Shown here in pieces: positions 20,941-23,692 of a DNA stretch of 23,692 bases (positions are counted from its first letter, which is position 1; each line of letters begins with the position of its first letter). The stretch is from DASQBT01 sp049578545 (lineage in GTDB: Bacteria > Pseudomonadota > Gammaproteobacteria > Burkholderiales > Thiobacillaceae), in NCBI GenBank assembly GCA_049578545.1, contig JBAUMF010000017.1, forward strand, positions 1 to 23,692, written 5' to 3'. The notes below the pieces were generated by a model. It was not told the DNA's origin. It was given only the letters and a program-made list of their open reading frames with translations, and did not search any database. Position numbers and translations under genes: made by a program.

Positions 20941-21762
20941 TCATCCGGTTCCCCCCTCGGTCACCTCGTAGGTCCACACCTTGAAGCTCCTCAGGGTATT
21001 TGGACCGAAGGTGCTGCTGATGGCAACGTCGGCGGCGTCGCGGCCGCGGGCGATCAACACACGTCCGATGCGCGGTATATTGTTGCGGGCATCGAAGGTA
21101 TACCAATTGCCATCAAGGTAGGCCTCGAACCAGCCGGCGAAATCCATCGGGCCATAGGGCGGCGGAACGCCGATGTCGCCCAGGTAGCCGGTGCAGTAGC
21201 GTGCCGGGATGTTCATGCAGCGGCAGAACGCAATGGCGAGATGCGCGTAATCTCGGCAGACGCCGGCCCTCTCCTGGAACGCCTCCCAGGCTGTCTTGGT
21301 GGGGCGCGCGTGCTCGTAGCCAAATGCGATATGCCAGTGGACGAAGTCGCAGATCGCCTGGACCCGTCCCCATCCGGTCGGCGAATTGCCGAACAGCTGC
21401 CAGGCGGTCTCGGTTAGGCGATCCGTCTCGCAATATCGGCTCCCCAGCAGGAACAGCAGGGTCTCGTCGGGCAGCTTTTCCACTGGCGTTTGTCTCGCCT
21501 GCGGGACAACCACATCCGGCTGGCCGTTATCCCTCACGAGTCCATCTGCGGACAGCGTGAGCAGACCCTTGGGGGCGACGATGCGGCTGCACCAGTTGCC
21601 AAAGCTGTCGCGATAGGCCGTGATCGGGACGGGCGGATTGGCGATCAGGTGGTCGGGAATGATGATGTCGGAGACCCGCGTGTAGTGCACGCTCAAGGTC
21701 AGGATCATCGGAGTCGGCTGTGGGCAGTCGTAAATCAGTTCGTAGCCTATGTGAATCTTCAT
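20941..21762 (-). CDS. Transglutaminase-like protein of the Anbu neighbourhood
   Basis: 273 residues from the ATG at 21762, with AGGAG 7 bases upstream. The N-terminal half (1-110) is the beta-sandwich domain often preceding bacterial transglutaminase cores (SVHYTRVSDIIIPDHLI, then YRDSFGNWCSRI). The core contains the catalytic Cys C169 in ERAGVCRDYAHLAIAFCR and an Asp, D224, in YTFDARNN. The expected His (usually in D-x-HAWFE) is absent: here the motif is MDFAGWFEAYL, with A209 at that place. I recall relatives with Ser or Ala there, so this may be a subfamily trait. Family members act as peptidases or amide-exchange enzymes. It is the third gene after Anbu and the amidohydrolase, separated from the latter by 100 bp, and is probably cytoplasmic (no signal peptide). 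Confidence 0.88.
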   Translation of the reverse strand: MKIHIGYELIYDCPQPTPMILTLSVHYTRVSDIIIPDHLIANPPVPITAYRDSFGNWCSRIVAPKGLLTLSADGLVRDNGQPDVVVPQARQTPVEKLPDETLLFLLGSRYCETDRLTETAWQLFGNSPTGWGRVQAICDFVHWHIAFGYEHARPTKTAWEAFQERAGVCRDYAHLAIAFCRCMNIPARYCTGYLGDIGVPPPYGPMDFAGWFEAYLDGNWYTFDARNNIPRIGRVLIARGRDAADVAISSTFGPNTLRSFKVWTYEVTEGGTG

Positions 21763-21862
21763 GGAGGTACTCCTGCTGACTGCCAGTGCAGCCCGGGGCG
21801 TGCTCGGGCAGTATTGATTAATGTGGTGGTTTCTTCAGGATCGGCCACGAGGAAGTCCCGGC

Positions 21863-22621
21863 TCAGGAGCTTGCAAGGGCCGTGCACAGCGATTCTACGA
21901 TCACCTTGCGCAGGGCGGCCCAATGTCGGCCTCCCCTGATAACGTGCTTCTGGTTGACCTCCAGTTCGATGCCCACGTAGACGTCGGCTGGGAAACACCG
22001 GCGAAACCAGGCGGTCAAGCCATCGCCTTTACCCGCATACGGGTAGTTGCGGCGAACGCGGAGAGCGGGCGCACACGTGTTGAGGGCCGCCTTCCAGCGC
22101 TCGCACAGATCCACCTCACCCGGTCTTGCCGGATCATAGAGCAGGCCGATATCGGCGTTTCGCACCTTGCCGTCCAGCTCGGGCGTAAAGCTGTGGGACG
22201 AAAGGTGGATGACCCGGCCGTGGTCCTTGATGGCCTGCCTGACCACACGCTCGGCTTGCGCGCGATACGGCTGGTAATGGCGCTTCAATATCCGCTGACG
22301 CGCTTCGCCTGGCGCCTTGCGGATCCCCTCGCCATGGAGGCGCGGATGGCCGACGGATCGATTCAGGTCAACGACCAGACGGCTGATGGTGGAGACCACG
22401 AGTGGCGCTGCAAATGCCTTTGCCAGCGCTCTTGCCATGATCAGCGCGCCAGGGTCGAAGCCGCGGTGGGAATCCAACAGGACCTGATGAGCGTGAAACA
22501 GCTCGCGATATGGTTCGGGAATCCGGTTGCCGCCATGCTCGCAAGTGATCACCAGACCAGCGCCTGCCAGGCCGTCACAGTCCGCTGTGCATCCATCCAT
22601 CGCCGCATTCTCCGAGCGCAT
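21863..22621 (-). CDS. N-formylglutamate amidohydrolase-family protein
   Basis: 252 residues if started at the ATG at 22621, 10 bases after the Anbu stop. A second ATG at 22600 has GGAG about 9 bases upstream and is also possible. Family motifs are in order: VITCEHGGNRIP (27-35), DSHRGFDPGA (50-59), VDLNRSVGHPRL (84-95), HLSSHSF (139-145), DIGLLYDP, RRNYPYAGKGDGL and GIELEVNQ (217-224). These carry the metal- and substrate-binding residues of the family (hydrolysis of N-formyl-glutamate or related amides). Given the neighbours (Anbu and transglutaminase), a role in trimming glutamyl or peptide amides is more likely than histidine breakdown, as no hut genes are nearby. It is in the same operon as Anbu. 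Confidence 0.88.
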   Translation of the reverse strand: MRSENAAMDGCTADCDGLAGAGLVITCEHGGNRIPEPYRELFHAHQVLLDSHRGFDPGALIMARALAKAFAAPLVVSTISRLVVDLNRSVGHPRLHGEGIRKAPGEARQRILKRHYQPYRAQAERVVRQAIKDHGRVIHLSSHSFTPELDGKVRNADIGLLYDPARPGEVDLCERWKAALNTCAPALRVRRNYPYAGKGDGLTAWFRRCFPADVYVGIELEVNQKHVIRGGRHWAALRKVIVESLCTALASS

Positions 22622-22631
22622 GTCAATGGCC

Positions 22632-23357
22632 TTACCAGTCCAGGTCGGGCAGTCGGCTGAACACCTGCCGCGTGCCTTCAGTCCATTGCCTGCCGAGCCC
22701 ACTGAAATACTCATCCCCCTCGTCGAACCGGCGACGCATCCGCACTGCAAGGCTGTCACGTTCATAGCAGATCAGATCGATCGGCATGCCGACCGACAAA
22801 TTGCTGCGCATCGTTGAATCGAAGGAGACCAGGACACATTTTGCGGCATCGTTCAGCGAGGTCGAGCGGGTAATGACCCTGTCGATGATCGGCTTCCCGT
22901 ATTTGGTTTCCCCGGTCTGGAGATAGGGCGTCTCCAGGCTGGCCTCGATGAAGTTGCCCTCGGCATAGATCCTGAAAAGACGCGGCGCCTCGCCCGCGAT
23001 CTGGCCGCCAAGTATGAACGAGGCGTTGAAGCCGATATCACTGGCTGCCAAATGTTGGCCGTCACGCCGATCGATGTCCCGCATGGCGTCAGACACCAGC
23101 ATGGCGGCATCGAACATGGACTCCGCGCCCCAGAGATTGGGCACCCCCTCCCGGGCGTTCCGCTGCTTCAGCAAGCTGATGACGGCCTGGGTCCCGGCCA
23201 GGTTGCCCGAACTTAAGAGAACGATGACCCGGTCACCCGCGCGTTCAAACACGGTCATCTTGCAGAAACTCGCAAAATTGTCGACCCCGGCATGGGTACG
23301 CGAGTCTGACGCAAAGACCAGTCCGGTGTCTAGCATGATGCCGATACAGTAGGTCAT
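22632..23357 (-). CDS. anbu: Anbu proteasome-like peptidase (ancestral beta subunit)
   Basis: The start at 23357 is chosen because GGAGAGG lies 7 bases upstream and it places the catalytic Thr at position 2 (M-TYCIGIML), as required for an N-terminal nucleophile hydrolase; the frame opens 16 codons earlier. The 241-residue protein has Anbu features: GLVFASDSRTHAGVDN (12-27), K33 in FCKMTVF, a GFNASFILGGQ strand, LVSFDSTMRSNLSVG and a C-terminal RQWTEGTRQVFSRLP. Anbu is a self-compartmentalising relative of HslV and proteasome beta subunits. It is usually found with transglutaminase, ATP-grasp and alpha-E proteins. Here it leads a three-gene cluster with the amidohydrolase and transglutaminase. 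Upstream is a divergent small ORF, so its promoter should lie in the 48 bp at 23358-23405 or inside that ORF. Confidence 0.93.
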   Translation of the reverse strand: MTYCIGIMLDTGLVFASDSRTHAGVDNFASFCKMTVFERAGDRVIVLLSSGNLAGTQAVISLLKQRNAREGVPNLWGAESMFDAAMLVSDAMRDIDRRDGQHLAASDIGFNASFILGGQIAGEAPRLFRIYAEGNFIEASLETPYLQTGETKYGKPIIDRVITRSTSLNDAAKCVLVSFDSTMRSNLSVGMPIDLICYERDSLAVRMRRRFDEGDEYFSGLGRQWTEGTRQVFSRLPDLDW

Positions 23358-23405
23358 GGTTGTACCTCTCCTTTCATCGTTTTCAAGACAAGTCTCCGAC
23401 GTCAT

Positions 23406-23678
23406 TTGAAGCAGTTTTTTGTGCCGGCGGGTCCGTTACCCATCATTTTGGCTGGCCTCCTGGTAATGGTGAGTTTCGTTTCGCAACAAAAGCCTCTCAG
23501 CATACGGGTTCAGACCACCCCAGTTCCGGGCGTTATCGGCTTAACCGAGTGCCATGAGGGTCTGACTTCAATTTCGCTCAAATTGGCCGTCGGTGGACAG
23601 CGCATATGGCACATGCTGGGGCACTACCAATACCCCCTGCGCATTGGGGATTGCCTCGATGTGTATTACCGGGGCTGA
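23406..23678 (+). CDS. Small protein with N-terminal hydrophobic segment, divergent from Anbu
   Basis: The frame is open from a TTG at 23406 to a TGA at 23676-23678 (90 codons). A GTG at 23421 is another possible start. Neither has a strong ribosome binding site. The N-terminus has a hydrophobic stretch (PIILAGLLVMVSFVS), a signal anchor or signal peptide. The rest includes ECHEGLTSISLKLAVGGQRI and ends YPLRIGDCLDVYYRG, with two Cys. The C-terminus looks like a folded domain rather than random translation. I do not recognise a family. Its divergent placement suggests that it shares a control region with the Anbu operon. Confidence 0.45.
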   Translation: MKQFFVPAGPLPIILAGLLVMVSFVSQQKPLSIRVQTTPVPGVIGLTECHEGLTSISLKLAVGGQRIWHMLGHYQYPLRIGDCLDVYYRG

Positions 23679-23692
23679 CCCACGCACTCCGC

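Noticed and set aside
20298..20984. 228-codon plus-strand frame and the opposing 145-codon minus frame (20778-20341)
   Set aside because: Both are rich in Arg, Ser and Cys with no recognisable domain. The plus frame also runs into the antisense of the transglutaminase gene.
1..23692. tRNA, rRNA or CRISPR arrays
   Set aside because: No cloverleaf, rRNA motif or regularly spaced direct repeats were seen on either strand.

Overview
The window looks like part of a chromosome from an environmental proteobacterium, probably gamma or beta. The evidence is moderately high GC, AGGAG-type ribosome binding sites, a very long multi-PAS hybrid kinase, HD-GYP proteins, an Anbu-type protease and a RIT element. 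No rRNA, tRNA or CRISPR array was seen, so the taxonomic guess rests only on gene families and composition.

Left part (1-3330): an exported protein of unknown function with an exact two-copy internal duplication (342-1073). It is followed by an IS110-family insertion sequence on the minus strand whose transposase is broken by a single frameshift (1329-2602). Next comes a gene-poor stretch holding copy A of a degenerate repeat of about 130 bp.

Signalling part (3330-15625): two minus-strand phosphorelay units. Unit 1, in transcription order, is a stand-alone HPt protein (11258-10917) overlapping a response regulator with one degenerate and one intact receiver (10930-9758). Unit 2 is a newly noticed 35-residue hydrophobic ORF (9644-9537), a 1497-residue hybrid histidine kinase (REC-4xPAS-GAF-PAS-GAF-HisKA-HATPase-REC), an HPt protein and a REC-HD-GYP response regulator. 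The simplest reading is that the kinase phosphorylates its own receivers, the HPt passes phosphate on, and the REC-HD-GYP protein degrades cyclic-di-GMP. After two small unassigned genes comes a plus-strand 3xPAS-GAF-HD-GYP protein (13229-15625). One of its PAS domains is strikingly like PAS 2 of the kinase. The region is therefore a cyclic-di-GMP turnover island.

Mobile part (15677-18868): a Recombinase-In-Trio (RIT) element. Three overlapping tyrosine recombinase genes, ritA-ritB-ritC, are bounded by a perfect 34-bp inverted repeat that I read directly. ritB keeps one frame throughout but has two internal TGA codons, and ritC has Gly where the first catalytic Arg is expected. Copy B of the degenerate repeat, inverted relative to copy A, abuts the right RIT end. 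An IS3-family OrfA remnant follows.

Right part (19469-23692): a SHOCT-domain protein, then a minus-strand cluster of Anbu proteasome-like peptidase, N-formylglutamate amidohydrolase-like protein and transglutaminase-like protein. Anbu and transglutaminase belong to a known conserved neighbourhood that usually also carries ATP-grasp and alpha-E proteins. Those two are not in this window. A small divergent ORF with a hydrophobic N-terminus lies at the right edge.
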